A DNA stretch of 64,000 nucleotides from Stromatinia cepivora (Eukaryota; Ascomycota; Leotiomycetes; Helotiales; Sclerotiniaceae), in assembly GCA_014898415.1 (NCBI GenBank), contig RCTD01000021.1, positions 744,001 to 808,000 of the forward strand, in the 5' to 3' direction. The position numbers were made by a program, and so were the translations under genes. Under the pieces are notes generated by a model. That model made no database searches. It worked only from the letters and a program-made list of their open reading frames with translations, and was not told the origin of the DNA. Shown here piece after piece: positions 1-13,143 of this stretch (position 1 is its first letter; the number at the start of each line of letters is the position of its first letter).

Positions 1-609
1 ACGATATCTACGATCAACAATCAAATAGAAATTATGATTCGGGCCAAAAAGAGTATAATCTGATATCTATAAAAAATACAATATATCTGATAATATAATA
101 AAGGTATATATAGATACAGATTGGATTAATAACAAATATGATCGGAAAAGTATTTCAAAAAGAGTTATGATATTCTATAGAGGTTTTATATCATGGATTA
201 ATAAAAAACAAATATCTATAATTATTTTTAGTATAAAATCAGAATATATTATAATAACAATATTTATCAAACAAAAAAGATGAATTGTATAAATACTCAA
301 AGATCTATTCAGATTGAATTATATTAGAAAGAATGAAGATACAATTTAAATATTTAATAACAATCAAAACACTTTAACTTTAATCAAGAATCTATATTTG
401 TATAAACGATCCAAATATATAAATATCAATTATCATTTCATCAAGGATTTAATAGAAAAGAAGAAAATCATTATTAGTTATATCAATATATATGATATAA
501 TTGCCAATAGAATAACAAAGTTTTATACAAGAATTGCTTTCGAAAAGTTCAAGAAAATATTGGGATTAGTAATCTAGAAGGATCAAATAAGATATCCTCA
601 ATAAAGGAG
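1..609 (+). pseudogene. Cop-166 #3: end of copia RT plus RNase H, decayed
   Basis: This is the 3' end of a Ty1/copia pol on the plus strand. Its upstream part lies left of the window. The stretch from about 345 to 578 reads without a stop as copia RNase H: it has the NNQ...LTLIKNLYLYKRSKYINI block (family form DNQGA...KHIDI) and ends in FKKILGLVI. The catalytic Asp of DNQ has become Asn. Positions 1-340 match the RT tail of Cop-166 #4 at 24,570-24,900 but carry several stops. Differences between the copies are transitions, as expected for RIP. The 3' LTR follows directly. Confidence 0.85.
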
Positions 610-775
610 TATTGAAAATGAAGCCATTATAGGATTAGAATTGAGATTACAAAACCATAATAATATATAAACCAAATTTAAGGATAACCTCAATTCTACT
701 CCTACTAGAATTATAGATCCTTAATTCAATTTATATAGTCAACAATACTACTACTTCCTGCACCAAAAGTTAACA
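610..775 (+). repeat. 3' LTR of Cop-166 #3 (166 bp)
   Basis: The repeat starts TATTGAAAATG (family TGTTGGAAATG) and ends AAAAGTTAACA. It has the same length as the six other LTRs of this family in the window. The following bases 776-780 (TAATA) should be its right target-site duplication; the left one lies outside the window. Confidence 0.9.
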
Positions 776-2989
776 TAATATATATAAAGCATCTATAGTG
801 ATTTGCTCTTCCAGTAATACAATAATTTTCCATTCTATTTGATCGATAATATATCTATTATCCATCAAAAAATACTATCCCTTTTCAAATTAGTAATTTA
901 AATCGCAAAAGTAGCTTTTCAGTTTCTATAAAGAATTTAAGATTGTTTTAAAATTATTAAAGGTTAAATCGTTATTGTTTGAAATAAGTTTAGTATTATA
1001 ATTAGTTATATAATGATAAAGTATGAATTTGTTTAGAATAGATAAATGAGAAAAGGCTTTTTTCGAAAAATCAAAATGATAATTTTTCTTTTCTTATTTA
1101 TCGATATTCACAATTGTAGGTTCCGAAATTGATATAATCATTTGGGAGTGAAGAAGTTGGTGTATATAAAGGGTATCTGGTATAACAATTATTTCCAATT
1201 GTTCTTCAATATTAGATTCTTTTTCATTATTATTATTATTGAAAAGTATCGGGGCAGTTTCTATAATAATCATTTTGCAGATAGATTTATTCCTTTATTG
1301 AACTTTAAAAAGATTTTCGCTTTCACAATATTCTTTTAGAAATCCAAAATTATTGAAAATAAATCTATAAATTTTGAGGATAGAATTTTATATAAAATCG
1401 TAAAGAAAAGGTATTTAATCTTTTTTGTTTTTTATATCAATTTTTATAATGAATTTATATATAATATAGAAATCTATAAAGCTATACTTTTTGACTCCTT
1501 TGTTTTTTTTTTTGTATAAAATATTCAATTATATATTTGTTTAGAAATTTTATAAAGATTTAAAGGTTGAAATAAAAAATATAATAAATTATATCTATTT
1601 TTGTTGAAGTATTATTTAAATTTATATCTTCTAATCAAAAATAGACGAAAACTTTTCCTTAAATAATTGTTCAAATTCTTTCGAGATTTTTAGGATCTTC
1701 TTTGATTTTATTGTAGTATTGTTCGGCGAATTGAATTATATTATTATTTTTAGTGAAATAATTAATCTTAAAAAGATTAATTGTTTTATAAAGTTTCTGA
1801 TTTTTAATTCGATCTTTTATTTTATTTGTAAAATCTTTAACGAAATTAGTAATATTTATAGAATAATTGAGTTATTATTCAAAAGTATTATATTTTTCTT
1901 TAATTTTAAGAGTTTCAATGAATATAAATGCTTCGATTTTGTTATTAAAGGAATGATTCTTGTATCGAATAAGAAAAGGGGTATTATTGTTAATAGAACA
2001 GGAAGTTATAGTTTGATTAAATCTTTCTCCAAATATTATATCAAAACTTAAATAAAAGCTTATATGAATAGTAAAATGAATACAAATAAAGAATTAATAA
2101 CTTTAAATCAAATTATTAGAGAGAATAGATTTAAAGAGAAGATATTGAATTGTTCAAATACTATTCAGGAATTGTTTGTAAATTGTTCAAAAGCGAAATC
2201 GATGGTATAATAAGTTTTTTCAAAAAGGATTCAAATATCCTTTCCTTTTTAAGGATTATAAAACTTTCTTTGTTAAACTTTTTAATTAATAATCAGAAAT
2301 TTATAATAACAATTTCTTTTCGATTTATTGTATTTGTTTTCTTCTTTTTGGTTTTATATCGTTTTATAATTGAACAAAAAATAATCCTTGATTATTTGTT
2401 ATTTTTTGTTTAGAAGGTTATGGATATCTAGAAATTCAATTCTTTTAGTTTATTTATTCATGCAAATCCTTAGAATTGTTATTTACAAAGAGATCTGAAT
2501 ACAAGATATATTTTTTGAGATAAATGTTTGTATAAATTCCATTAAGTGGGGTACTATCCATCTCTTCAAAAATGTATATAGAAAGATTCTTTAATTTCTT
2601 TATCACTTTATAAAATCTATACCATTTGAAAACAAATTTTGTATTACAAGATATATCAATTTTTAATTAAAGATTGTAATATAAAATTATATCTCCAATT
2701 CGAATATTCTTATTCAATATTTTGTAATCGAAATTATATCGAAGTTTATTATCTTTTTTGTAATACTATTTGCAAAGGATTGTTTCCTCAATATCTTTAT
2801 TTAGTATTTTTAATTATTATATTTTAATAATCAATAAATCTTCCCGGATTCATATACTTTTCCAATCAAAAATCCTTCAAATCATATATATAGTTTCAAA
2901 AGGCAATATAATTTTCCGCTTATAAATCAATTCAAATAATATTTTGTTTATTGGTTTATAAATTGAGATATAATTAATGAATAATATTA

Positions 2990-3600
2990 TTTCTAATCAT
3001 TTAGATTATCTATACTTTCCTTATAATAAACGGAAAAGTACTTCTGCAATAGAATAATGACTTTTTTCCATTATTTCATTGATTTGTGAGTGATAGATTG
3101 ATATTTTGATTTTATCGATTCTATATTTTTCGTAATAAACAAATATAGTATCTTTATTCTTAAACTCTTTATCCATAATGATTTTGTTAAAGAGATTATA
3201 ACAATAGATTACTTTATAAAGAAATTTGATAATTACTTCCGAAATAGCATTCTATAAGACTTTAGTTTTCATTTAATTATTCAAATCTTTTTGTAAAATA
3301 ATAAAACATTTGAATCTATAATTGTTAAACATTTTTGTAATATCCATATCAACTTTATATTAAATACCTAAAGTTCAAATAGCAATCATTAGTTTATTTA
3401 TTTGTTTAAACAATTTGAATTAACAAATGAAATAAAAAGTCATCCAATTTTTTATATCTTTGTATATTCTATTTTATTAATAATAATTGTATATTTTAAT
3501 ATATAATGATTTTAAATTTTTATAATCCAATTCTTTATATATTCAAACTATAATTTTTGCTTTTTTGATTAGATTGTTGTTTATTATTATATAAACGGGA
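2990..3600 (-). pseudogene. Gypsy integrase remnant (Gyp-292 #1)
   Basis: Minus-strand translation from about 3,140 to 3,010 gives an uninterrupted stretch with YYEKYRIDKIKISIYHSQ followed by EKSHYSIAEVLF. This is the C-terminal part of the gypsy integrase core (family pattern I..YHPQTNG..ER.H.P+...L). The zinc-binding part should lie near 3,450-3,600, at the place where the better copy (36,690-36,860) shows it. Stops and lost His/Cys residues make it non-functional. Confidence 0.7.
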
Positions 3601-4739
3601 AATAATCCATCTTTCCGGATTCTGAATAAATAATGATCCTTTATATAGAAATTGAAAATTTCCTTTTTGAAAGTTTATTAATCTTTTGTTGATATATTTT
3701 TAGGTTTTTGTAATATAATGATATATTGAGCGATTATTTGTATTCTTTCATTTCCATTTTCCAAAATTTGAGATGATCTTAAAATTTTGAAGTTATTTAT
3801 ATTTATTATTGGATCTATTTATAATGAATTCAGATCTGTAATAATCGAATTATTAATATTCTTTTTATATTCCTTATTAATATTATCCAAAGCAATTCGT
3901 GATCATTATAATAAAGTATTTATAGCAATGTTTTTGTTTCCAGGAATATATCTGATATCAAAGTCGAAAAGCTTGATTTAAGTAATTTATTTTGTAATCA
4001 AAATATTAAATAGATTTGTAATTGTTTTATTTAGTTAAATTACAAATATATTTGTATTAATTTTTAGAAAAAAATGAATATTATAAAAATCTCTTTTGCA
4101 TTTTTGTAGAACTTTAAGTATTCCTTTATATTCTCTTTTAATAGTATTATAATTCTATTCGACATAATTTCATATATTATTTTTATATTTAACAACGATA
4201 TAAGGTTTATTATTATATATTTGATTTAAAATAGCTTTTTATTCTACCAAATTAATATTGATAACAAATACAATAATTCCGATTCTAGATAAATAAATCA
4301 ATAGAAGAAGGATTAAGGCCGAAGTTAATTTGTTTTTCAGTAAGGTTATTATAATATTATAATTAACAATTCAAATGAATTCTATATTTTTCTTTAATAA
4401 TATATAAAAAAACTTTATAATAATAACGAAATTCTTTATCCAAAATCGATAGAAGATATATATTCTAAAGAATATTCTAATTTTATAATTATTCGAACAA
4501 AATGGTTACTTAAATATCTTAATGATTTTGATAATATCAGGATTTCTTCTTTCAGAATTAATATAATAATTTACAATTCGAATTCTATTATAATATTATT
4601 TGGATTTGATATCGATAATGTATTTTGTATATTTAATATATTCTATTATAACATTTAGGTTTTTCAAATGCTCGATAATGAATTTCCTCAATTTAGATTC
4701 AATTTTAGTTTTATTATATCGAGTTTTGGAATTCTTAAT

Positions 4740-5240
4740 TCCAATATCATTTAAATAAAGTATAGCAATATTAGGTATGATATCCTACAGTATCTTTAAT
4801 ACAATCCTTGCAAATTGAGCGACCAAATTAATAACCTTTTATAATAGAATAATAAACTTTATTAAATCAAGAAAAATTATAATAATAATAATATTTCTAT
4901 TTTTCTTATTTGAAGATATTTAATTATATCCAAAAAAGAAATCAATCAAGGATATTAATGAATATCCAGTTATTTATTCAGCAAATTCTTTCAAGTTTGG
5001 AAATATATTTGTATTTCGTAGGATTATAATATTTGCTTTTGTTATTATAACAATGATATAGTATTTACTAGTTTCGCTCTTTTTAATTAAGTATTAAAGG
5101 TTTTGATACAATCCTTTTCCTTTTTTTAATATATTTCGTTTGATATAATCTTTTATTATTTCGATAATTATTGATAAAAAGGCTTTAAAGGATATAAAAT
5201 CAGGAGTTTACTAAACCTTATATAATATTATCTTAATAAT
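4740..5240 (-). pseudogene. Gypsy reverse transcriptase remnant (Gyp-292 #1)
   Basis: On the minus strand, 4,949-4,923 encodes LIDFFFGYN. It matches the fungal gypsy RT block in which the first catalytic Asp is followed by FFSGYDQ. Downstream, 4,757-4,746 reads YLND where YxDD is required. The second Asp codon GAT has become AAT, a G-to-A change expected from RIP on the other strand. Several stops also occur. Reverse transcription by this copy is impossible. Confidence 0.85.
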
Positions 5241-6051
5241 TTATAGCAAAACAATTAAAGATTTGATATTATCGACTTCCGTTCAGTTAAAAGCTAATAT
5301 TGCTTTTCAATTCTATAATAATATAAAGAAAAGTTCCTTTTCATATTCCCAAAGTATATCTCCGATATTTAATAATATTAAACGTTTTTATATCAATTGG
5401 AAACCTTTAGATCTGATATCGAAATATAATATCAAATACTTCGAAAAGGGATCTGATGATTGATATTTAGAGTATTTTGTATATTCCAATTTCAACCAAT
5501 TAGGATCACCTTTTGGGATTTCTTTATCAATATATTTTGTTTTATTTGAAGGTTTTATTTTATCCTTCTTTTTTTATATATATTATTGATTGAAACAAGA
5601 ATTTCGGATTTGATATTGATTAGTTTTTTTTAGGCATTGTTTTCTACTCTAAATTCTTTTAAATCGAAATAAATATTATTAGTAATAAAATATTCCTGAA
5701 ATCCCTTTAACTCCGAATCCTCAATATTATTAAATATATCTTCGATATTAAAATCAAGGCTAATTCGAATAATGTCTGTATTGAGTTTTATAGAATTTAA
5801 GATCATCTTAAAATTTGGGATACTAATTAGAAGTTCTGGGAAATGGTTTTTAACGAATTCTTCAAATTTCCTTTTATTCTTGATAGTATTTAGAACTTTT
5901 AAGAAATCATCGATATAATCCTTAAGATTTGTATCATCTATTTTTTTCCCGATTTTTTAAGATTAGTTTTTATAATATTTGTTTTATATTTTGATCCAAT
6001 TACTCAATAACTGGTTTTATTAATATTATTATTATCAATAATTTATACAAT

Positions 6052-6603
6052 TTATTCTTCTTCTTTATATTCAAAATCGATCTTTTCTGTAAATAGGTAT
6101 AATATCCCCAATAGTAATAGATCTTTGATATTATTCAAAACGAAAATATTGATAACATTTTTAATTCCTTCAAAATTAACTTTTATATCTTTAATCAATT
6201 TATATAAAATGATAATATTCTTATTAAAGGTAATTATCATTATTTTATATTTATATATTATAAATCCCAATTCTCTTACAACTTCCAGATTCATTATATT
6301 GATTATCAATCCCGAATTGATAATACTGTTAATCTTGACATTCTTATCTACAAAGATTATAATGATAATAGATATATTGTATATTTCTTTTAATTAATAA
6401 TTAAAAGAAATATTTAAATAATTAATAATTGTTAAAATTGTTACAACTTTTTCGATAAGAATTTCTAAATTTCTGAAAAGCTCTTTTCGTTTTTCAATAT
6501 CTATAATTAATATTTTCTTAAGAATTTGTTTAAAAAGATTTAATATATATATAAAAACAATCCCAATTGTTATCAGGATTTCGATTTTGCAAATCCATTC
6601 CAA
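6052..6603 (-). pseudogene. Gypsy aspartic protease remnant (Gyp-292 #1)
   Basis: Two minus-strand frames (6,603-6,394 and 6,309-6,052) together match the single uninterrupted frame of the second gypsy copy at 39,870-39,310. The second frame keeps NLEVVRELGF and the flap-distal DLLLLGILYL block typical of retropepsins of gypsy elements. The active-site region has decayed, and a stop separates the two halves. Confidence 0.75.
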
Positions 6604-6699
6604 AATTTCTATTAGAGATTTTATAATATAAACAATAATTAATATTTGCTTCTTTATTCTTAAGGATTTAATACAAGAATTGAATATTCTATCCTTTTG

Positions 6700-9281
6700 T
6701 ATTATACTATTCTCATCAGATTCAAAAAGGCCTTCCCCTCCCTAAAACTCTTTTACTTCGTCTTCTTCACTTTCATCAATATCTATAGTTTCATCTTTAT
6801 TAAAGAATTCTTTTTCTAACCTTTCCCTTTCAATTTGATTTATTATTCTAAACAATATCTTTCGAAAAATGTTTAACGATTTTTGGAGTTTATCAATTCC
6901 ATTTCATTCTATTGATTTAAACTTTTTAAATAATTAACTTTATAATCTTAAGATTTCTTTAGACTAAATAATTATATTGATATTAATAATTTCCCCTTCT
7001 CGATAATTAATATTATTTACAAATATACCCCTTACAATTTCGATATTAAAGACTCCAAAATTTAACGAATTATCCTCAATATTGGATTTCTTCAATTACT
7101 TTTTTTATTAATCAAATCTATAAGTTTTTATATATATTTCAATTTGATAGTTCTTTAAAGAATCCTTTTGTTTGAAAATTAGAAAAGGATTGAGATATCT
7201 TTTGAGATCAAATATAAAGATTCTGTATTTATTATAATAATATAATTCAGTATTAATATTATCAATCTTTTTAAGACAATTTTGTTTTATAGTATAATCA
7301 TCATTATAAAAAAATCTTCTAAAGCGATAATAATAAAGATAATCCTTTTTATAAATTCCATTTATATCAAAAAAAATTCCTTTTTATTTATTCTAAATAA
7401 AATAGTTATTATATTTTGTATTATCTTCTCAATAAATAATTTGATATTATAATAACAAAAAGGATAATTTCGAATTTTTTATACCTTTGATTTTTGCCCT
7501 TAAATAATTTATACTGAATTTATCTAAAAGATCAATGATTTCATTTATAGCGTTTTTTATCTTCCGTTTTTGAAAATAAAACTTTATATTAATATTAAAG
7601 ACAAATAGGGTTTTTATATATTCATATATAATCTGGGAAATAATAATCTAATAAGATTTAGATCTTTTGTAAATTCGAACAATAGAATCCTTAGAAAAGC
7701 ATCATTTGTAGATTTCGTCCATCATTTTTTTGAAGTTCACAAAAACAAGATCATCGAGATCAACTTTAAATTGTCTAATAATCTTCTTTCCCATTTAAGT
7801 ATATAGATCATACAGGAACATCCTTTCAGCTTCGAATTCGGTGATTATATGATTATCAATGAATTGAATAGTCGAAAATGTAAATTTGATAATATAATCC
7901 TTTATTATTATTGGATTTATATTATAATCTTTTTTATTTTTATTACATTGATTATCAATAAATTGATTAAGAAAGTTTCAGATACCTATTATTTGCTGAA
8001 TATCGTAATCACAAAAATATCGGAATAATATTGGTTTCAATCCTTCTTTTCAATTATATCTAATAGAATTATATTCTGGTATAAATTTGATTTGGATAAT
8101 AATGATATAATTACAATACCAAAGAAATCGAGTTTATATTTCCTTATCGAATATACTGCAATTAATTTATAAGGTATCCCAAATTATAAAAAAGTCAGAT
8201 ATATCGATCCTATTGAAAGTAGGGGTAATAATATTTCTAATATATAATATAATAGGGAATATATATATATAATCTTTAATACAAATAGCAAATAGAATTT
8301 TTGATAGATTTTACTGTTATTGATTTATTTCTTTTTCTTTTTTGGTTTTTTTTTGTTTTTTTTTCTTTTTTAATAAGATTTCCATTATTATCAATAAAAA
8401 GTTCTTTAATGAATTCAAGAGGATCGATAATTGGAGTAACAATATTATCCTCTAATCCTTGAAGAGTATTTTGCGGGAAACTTAATTTTGTAGATGGATT
8501 AAAATTATTTATTATATTATTATAATTTGATTGAAAAGTATTCGATTTGTTAAAGTCTGATTCAATATTTGGTTTTCGATAGTTTTCAATATTTATAATT
8601 TTCTTTTAATAAATTTTCAAAAGAAAAGGAAAGGTATATATAATCTTTCCCAAGGTTTTCTTTTTTTCAAAAAAATATATAAATCTCAAATTTTTCAATT
8701 AAAAGTTTTTTAAGATATATCTTAAATTTTTGATTGCCAATATCAAGGATGATAATTTAATATATTATATCCAATCCTTTTTATTACTTCAATACATATT
8801 TAAATATTCAAATGAATTTAAAAATATATAAGATATTCAAGATCCTTCAATATAATTAATCATATTCAATCAAGATCGTCCTCAGAATTAGAATTTTTTT
8901 ACTTACAAAAATAAATGATTTGTTTATAAATAGGGACTCCATTATATTTGGAATTTTAATATATTTTTAATATTACTAATTACATCCCCGAATAGAATTT
9001 TCATCGATATATTCCTTTCAAAATAAAGAATAGAATAATAATTCTACTGAAAAATGATTTGTTTTTGATATAATAAATAAACATAAATAAAAGAACTTCA
9101 ATAATCAAAATTTTTTTATTTAGAACTTAACAAATCCTTTTTGAAAGAATTATTCTTTCAGAATCAATCCCATCCCTTTATCTACAAATTGTTAATTCTA
9201 CTTTCTTTTCAATTATAATTTCCTCACAAATATATTTATACAATGTAAACTATACAATTCAAATCCTATATAAATCATTAT
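6700..9281 (-). pseudogene. Gypsy gag region and leader (Gyp-292 #1), decayed
   Basis: This lies upstream of the protease in element orientation and has no long intact frame. A lysine-rich stretch on the minus strand is encoded opposite the T-rich tract near 8,330-8,375. The segment 7,280-7,340 is the counterpart of the minus-strand frame at 40,436-40,633. The last several hundred bases next to the LTR probably are untranslated leader and primer-binding region; the tRNA used cannot be told after RIP. The gag assignment rests on position, not on a recognised domain. Confidence 0.45.
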
Positions 9282-9574
9282 TATAAAAAAGATAGATCGA
9301 AATATATATATCCCGATAATACATTACAAAAGGAAATAGGAATTGGAATTGATCAGATTATATTATAAAAACTTCAAATAATAAAACTAGTAGGTTTAAA
9401 TAATGGTTTGGATTGTACACAAATAGAATACAAAAAGATTAATAGAAAAAACGATTGATTTCTTTTAAGGAAAGGGGAGCAAAGCCCTCTCTTATATCTA
9501 ACTACGAAGAGTCATGTGACCATATGACTACGAACTAGCTATGTGTTAGGCCTTGATATCCCAACTTTCTCACA
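9282..9574 (-). repeat. 5' LTR of Gyp-292 #1 (293 bp)
   Basis: In element orientation it starts TGTGAGAAAGTTGGG and matches the LTRs at 28,298, 31,629 and 42,553 (292 bp each). The following plus-strand bases begin ATAT, compatible with the 4-bp TSD seen for the second copy. Confidence 0.9.
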
Positions 9575-10369
9575 ATATTATATTTTATAACTTCGTTCCA
9601 AAACTCTAATAATAATTTAGTTTTTTTTAATATTGTTTTTATATTTATCTTTATAATCTTTATATTCTATTCTATAGATCTGTTTTGATATAAAAAAGCA
9701 ATTATTATAACTTTGGATTATATACTTGATAATCATTTATAAATAACTTATAAAAGTTCTAATATATTATCAATTTTAATTACAATGATTTTTTCTTTAA
9801 TAATCAATTCCATTTCCTTTTTCTAAATTTTCAATATTTGAATTATATTATCTTTTTGTTTAAATAATATAATCCAATTTATTTTTGTACAATTATCAAT
9901 AATTAATATAAAATAATAATTCCTTTGAATCGATTTTGAAAATGATTCTATAATATCGAAATATATAAATTCGAATCTCTTTAATTTATACAAATTCAAT
10001 TATTTTGAAATACAATTAATTATCTTAATAAATATATATATTTCATAGATATCTAATTCAATTAAGATCTTTATTGATTTAATTATATTGAATACTTTAT
10101 ATAGATTCTTAATCTTATCTAAATCTAAATAATTGAATCTTTAATATTATAATAGATATCTCTCTTTCTTTTTGAATATTAATTTGTTATCAATATCTTT
10201 GATATCATCGATTATCTTTAAAGAAAAACCTTTTTCTTGATTATTTTAATATATATTCAAATAAAGAATTATATCCTTATATTTTTTAATTATATATAAA
10301 ACTATATATATTCCGTTTTATATTCTAATACAAATAATTTTCTTATTATCCTTCTTGAAATATATATAA
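9575..10369 (-). pseudogene. Copia integrase remnant of Cop-166 #2
   Basis: The block aligns base for base with 13,255-14,045 of Cop-166 #1, which encodes the integrase core. Minus-strand frames contain many stops and no long open stretch remains. The gypsy LTR abuts it at 9,574/9,575 and the Cop-166 #1 LTR at 10,369/10,370, so it is a sandwiched fragment. Confidence 0.8.
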
Positions 10370-10535
10370 TGTTAACTTTTGGTGCAGGAAATAGTAGTAT
10401 TGTTGACTATATAGGTTGAACTAAGGATCTATAATTCTAATAGGAGTAGAATTGAGGTTATCCCTAAATATAATCTATATATTATTATGGTTTTGTAATC
10501 TCAATTCTAATTCTATAATGGTTTCATTTCCAACA
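10370..10535 (-). repeat. 3' LTR of Cop-166 #1
   Basis: It is 166 bp. On the plus strand it starts TGTTAACTTTTGG and ends CATTTCCAACA, which is TG...CA in both orientations. It pairs with 15,686-15,851. Confidence 0.95.
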
Positions 10536-10567
10536 CTCCTTCATTGAGGATATCCTATTTGATCCTT

Positions 10568-10804
10568 TTAGGTTACTAATCCTAACATTTTCTTGAATCT
10601 TTTGAAAACAATCCTTGCATAAAGCTTCGTTATTCTATTGGCAACTATATTGTATGTATTGATATAATTAGTAGCGATTTTCTCTTTTTCTGTCAAATCT
10701 TTGATAAAATGATAACTGATATCTATATGTTTGGATTGTTTATACAAATATAGGTTCTTGGTTAAAGCTAAAGCACCTTGATTATCATCAAGTATTTGAA
10801 CCAT
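10568..10804 (-). pseudogene. Copia RNase H (Cop-166 #1)
   Basis: The frame of 78 codons is open. It reads ILDDNQGALALTKN, then SKHIDISYHFIKD, then NRITKLYARIVF and FKKMLGL: the complete copia RNase H signature, with the catalytic Asp of DDNQ and the HIDI block. It is the C-terminal domain of the pol polyprotein rather than a separate gene, and the first residue shown is not a true start. The 3' LTR follows after 32 bp. The domain looks intact, but the upstream RT is broken. Confidence 0.9.
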
Positions 10805-11086
10805 ATTTTTGTTCTTTCCAATGTAATTTGATTTGAATAAATCTTTGAGTATTTGTGCAATTTATTTTCTTTGTTTAATGAACATTGTTATTGCAATATA
10901 TTCCGATTTCGTATTAGAGGTAGTTACAGATATTTGTTTTTTGCTAGCCTACGATATAAAGCCTCCGTAGAATATTACAATTCCTTTTGAAACACTTTTC
11001 TGGTTATATTTATTACTAGTTCAATCTGTATTTGTATATACCTTTATTATATTATCAAATATATTATATTCTTTGCAGATATCAGA

Positions 11087-12350
11087 TTATACTCCTTTTA
11101 ATCCAAACCATAACTTCTGTTTGATTATTGATTGTAGATATTGCATTAGATTCTTTAAGGCTATAGTATAATGTTTTATTGGTTTTGCTATAAATTGTGA
11201 AAGTCTTCTAATTGAGAATATTATATCTGATCGGGTGTATATTATTGGATGAATTACACTTCCTATTCGTTGTTGATATTCGTTCATATCTGCTAATTCA
11301 TTATCATCGATTGCTAATCGGAAATGGGTATAATCCATTATTGGTAGTTTTTTGGCTTGATATTGTTTATGTGTAATATTATATTTGGTTAGTATAACAT
11401 CGAGATATTTTTTTTGATTTATAATTAATGTGTACGTTTTTTTATTGCAAATAATTCTAACATTTAGAATCTTATTAATCTCCTTTAAATTCTTGATATT
11501 AAAACGGACTGATAGTTTTTTATCGAATTAAATGATTTGTAATAATGTATGTAATACAATAACGATATTGTTGATATATACCAATAATATTATATCACAG
11601 TCTTTGGATGTATATAGATATAAATCCGCCAAACTTTGTACAAAATCTATATCTAAAAGCTTTTTTTTTCAATAATAAACTCCAATTTTTTTTAGTTTAC
11701 TTTAATCTATATAAACTTTGTAGAATTCATAGTATATATCCCTTTTTGATTTTAATACCTTAAGATGATTTGAAATAGATTTCTTTTTTCAAATACAATT
11801 CGATAAAGGCGTTTTTGATATCAAAATATAAGTATTCCAAGTTTTCCTTTACGATAATAGCTAGGAATAATCTGAATATATTTAGCCTTATTATTGATAC
11901 AAACATTTCGTTATAATCCTTTCCTAATACTTAATTGAACCTTCGAATTATTAATCTTGTTTTAAATCGTTTTACTTTGTTATCTTTGGTTTTAACTATA
12001 AATACCCATTTCATCGAAACCAAATTACTTTCTTTAAAGAATATATATTCTTCTTAAATATTATTTTGAATTAAAGATATAATTTCCTTTTGGATAACTT
12101 CCTTCTATTTTTCAGAGTGTTTTCGATTCGATATTGCTTTCTTATAAGTTCTTAGTATTTTAATTTCTAGAACTTCTTCGGCCGGATATACTACACCTTC
12201 TGTATTGTCTATATCTATCAACGAAATTATGAAATCTGAAACGATCTTGTCTTTGATATAAAAGTCTATTTTATAAATAATTGGAATTGTAATTATAATG
12301 TATTCTATACTTTCTTGAATTTTGGCCTGTATAAATATCGCAATCAACGC
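11087..12350 (-). pseudogene. Copia reverse transcriptase (Cop-166 #1), active site lost
   Basis: The RT starts near 12,350: the frame 12,347-12,105 ends in YKKAISNRKHSEK, the usual entry to copia RT. The catalytic box at 11,578-11,567 reads YINN instead of YVDD, with both Asp codons changed GAN to AAN. The downstream frame 11,338-11,087 carries YQQRIGSVIHPIIYTRSDIIF and HYTIALKNLMQYLQ, the conserved copia connection region between RT and RNase H. Several stops lie in between. All changes are of RIP type. Confidence 0.9.
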
Positions 12351-13143
12351 CCTTATAATTTTACTTTCCCGTTTTTCTTCAAGATTTTGTTCTATATCTC
12401 TTTTCTGTTTTCGTATTAGATACTTTAAGGATTCATCTTCAAAATCTATTTCATCTTTTTGTTTGGTTTTAGATAATTATAGATTTACTTTACTTTTTGA
12501 TTTTATTGAAATAGGTTTGTTAGTAAAATTTAAGATAGTCTTAAATTTTGTTTCTGATATAGATTCAAAATTTGCAAAAGTTGATTTTTGGATTGGATTC
12601 TCTGAAATAATGGATTCGATAACTAAAATATCTTTGGAAAAAGATTCTTGATTTGTTTTTTTGGATATTGTTATCTTTATCTTTATTATATATTGATATT
12701 GATATATTTAATTTATTTGGTTTCAATTCGACAATTGGGGTGCTTAATATAATCATTGAATTCGGTATAATATTTGTTAAAGAAAACGTTTGGAATGAAG
12801 ATGATATAGATATTGTATTTAATGTTGAGGATGAAGAAGATGCTTTGTTTGTTGTTGATCTATTACAAAGTTTTCGATTTAGCTTTATATTCTTTGTTCT
12901 TTGTGGGTTTGATTTACAATTTCTTAATTTAAGATTTAAATCTCTTCCTTAATGAGATTCATTTATAATTATTCTGCTTGATCGAAATGTATAATTTAAT
13001 TCTGGAGAATACATTTTGATATATTTGTTCATAACTTTTAAGTATTCTAGGAATATATCGATTCTTGAAATGTCCCACAATTTATCATATCTTTACCCTT
13101 TCGGAATAGTTTTGGGATTGATATAAGTGTAATATTTGCTTCT
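12351..13143 (-). pseudogene. Integrase-RT linker of Cop-166 #1 pol
   Basis: This is the poorly conserved, charged linker between integrase and RT in copia polyproteins. Long plus-strand frames here (12,322-12,952) have no recognisable domain and are treated as shadows, since the coding strand of the element is minus. No separate gene is supported. Confidence 0.6.

Larger units (their letters stand above)
776..9574 (-). mobile_element. Gyp-292 #1, Ty3/gypsy element, 3' part cut by Cop-166 #3
   Basis: This copy is collinear with the complete gypsy at 31,629-42,844: position 776 matches about 34,060, and the right end is a full LTR. Read on the minus strand the order is LTR, gag, protease, RT and integrase, and the copy then stops at the Cop-166 #3 insertion. 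Its remaining 2.4 kb and its 3' LTR should lie left of the window beyond Cop-166 #3. The gypsy itself lies within the integrase region of Cop-166 #2, whose alignment restarts exactly at 9,575. All reading frames are broken. Stretches between the named domains hold decayed pol or leader sequence. Confidence 0.9.

Noticed and set aside
1719..2413. Plus-strand frames of 110 and 87 codons, repeated at 35,065-35,645
   Set aside because: They occur in both gypsy copies but run antisense to pol downstream of integrase. Hydrophobic Phe/Ile-rich composition is expected on the strand opposite Lys/Asn-rich coding sequence.
5900..5930. YIDDFL on the minus strand as gypsy RT active site
   Set aside because: It lies between protease and RT start, without the surrounding RT blocks. 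The true site is at 4,746-4,757 in this copy and at 38,013-38,024 in the other.
12322..12952. Two long plus-strand frames
   Set aside because: The element's coding strand is minus here (RT and integrase on both sides). The plus frames have no motif and arise from base composition.
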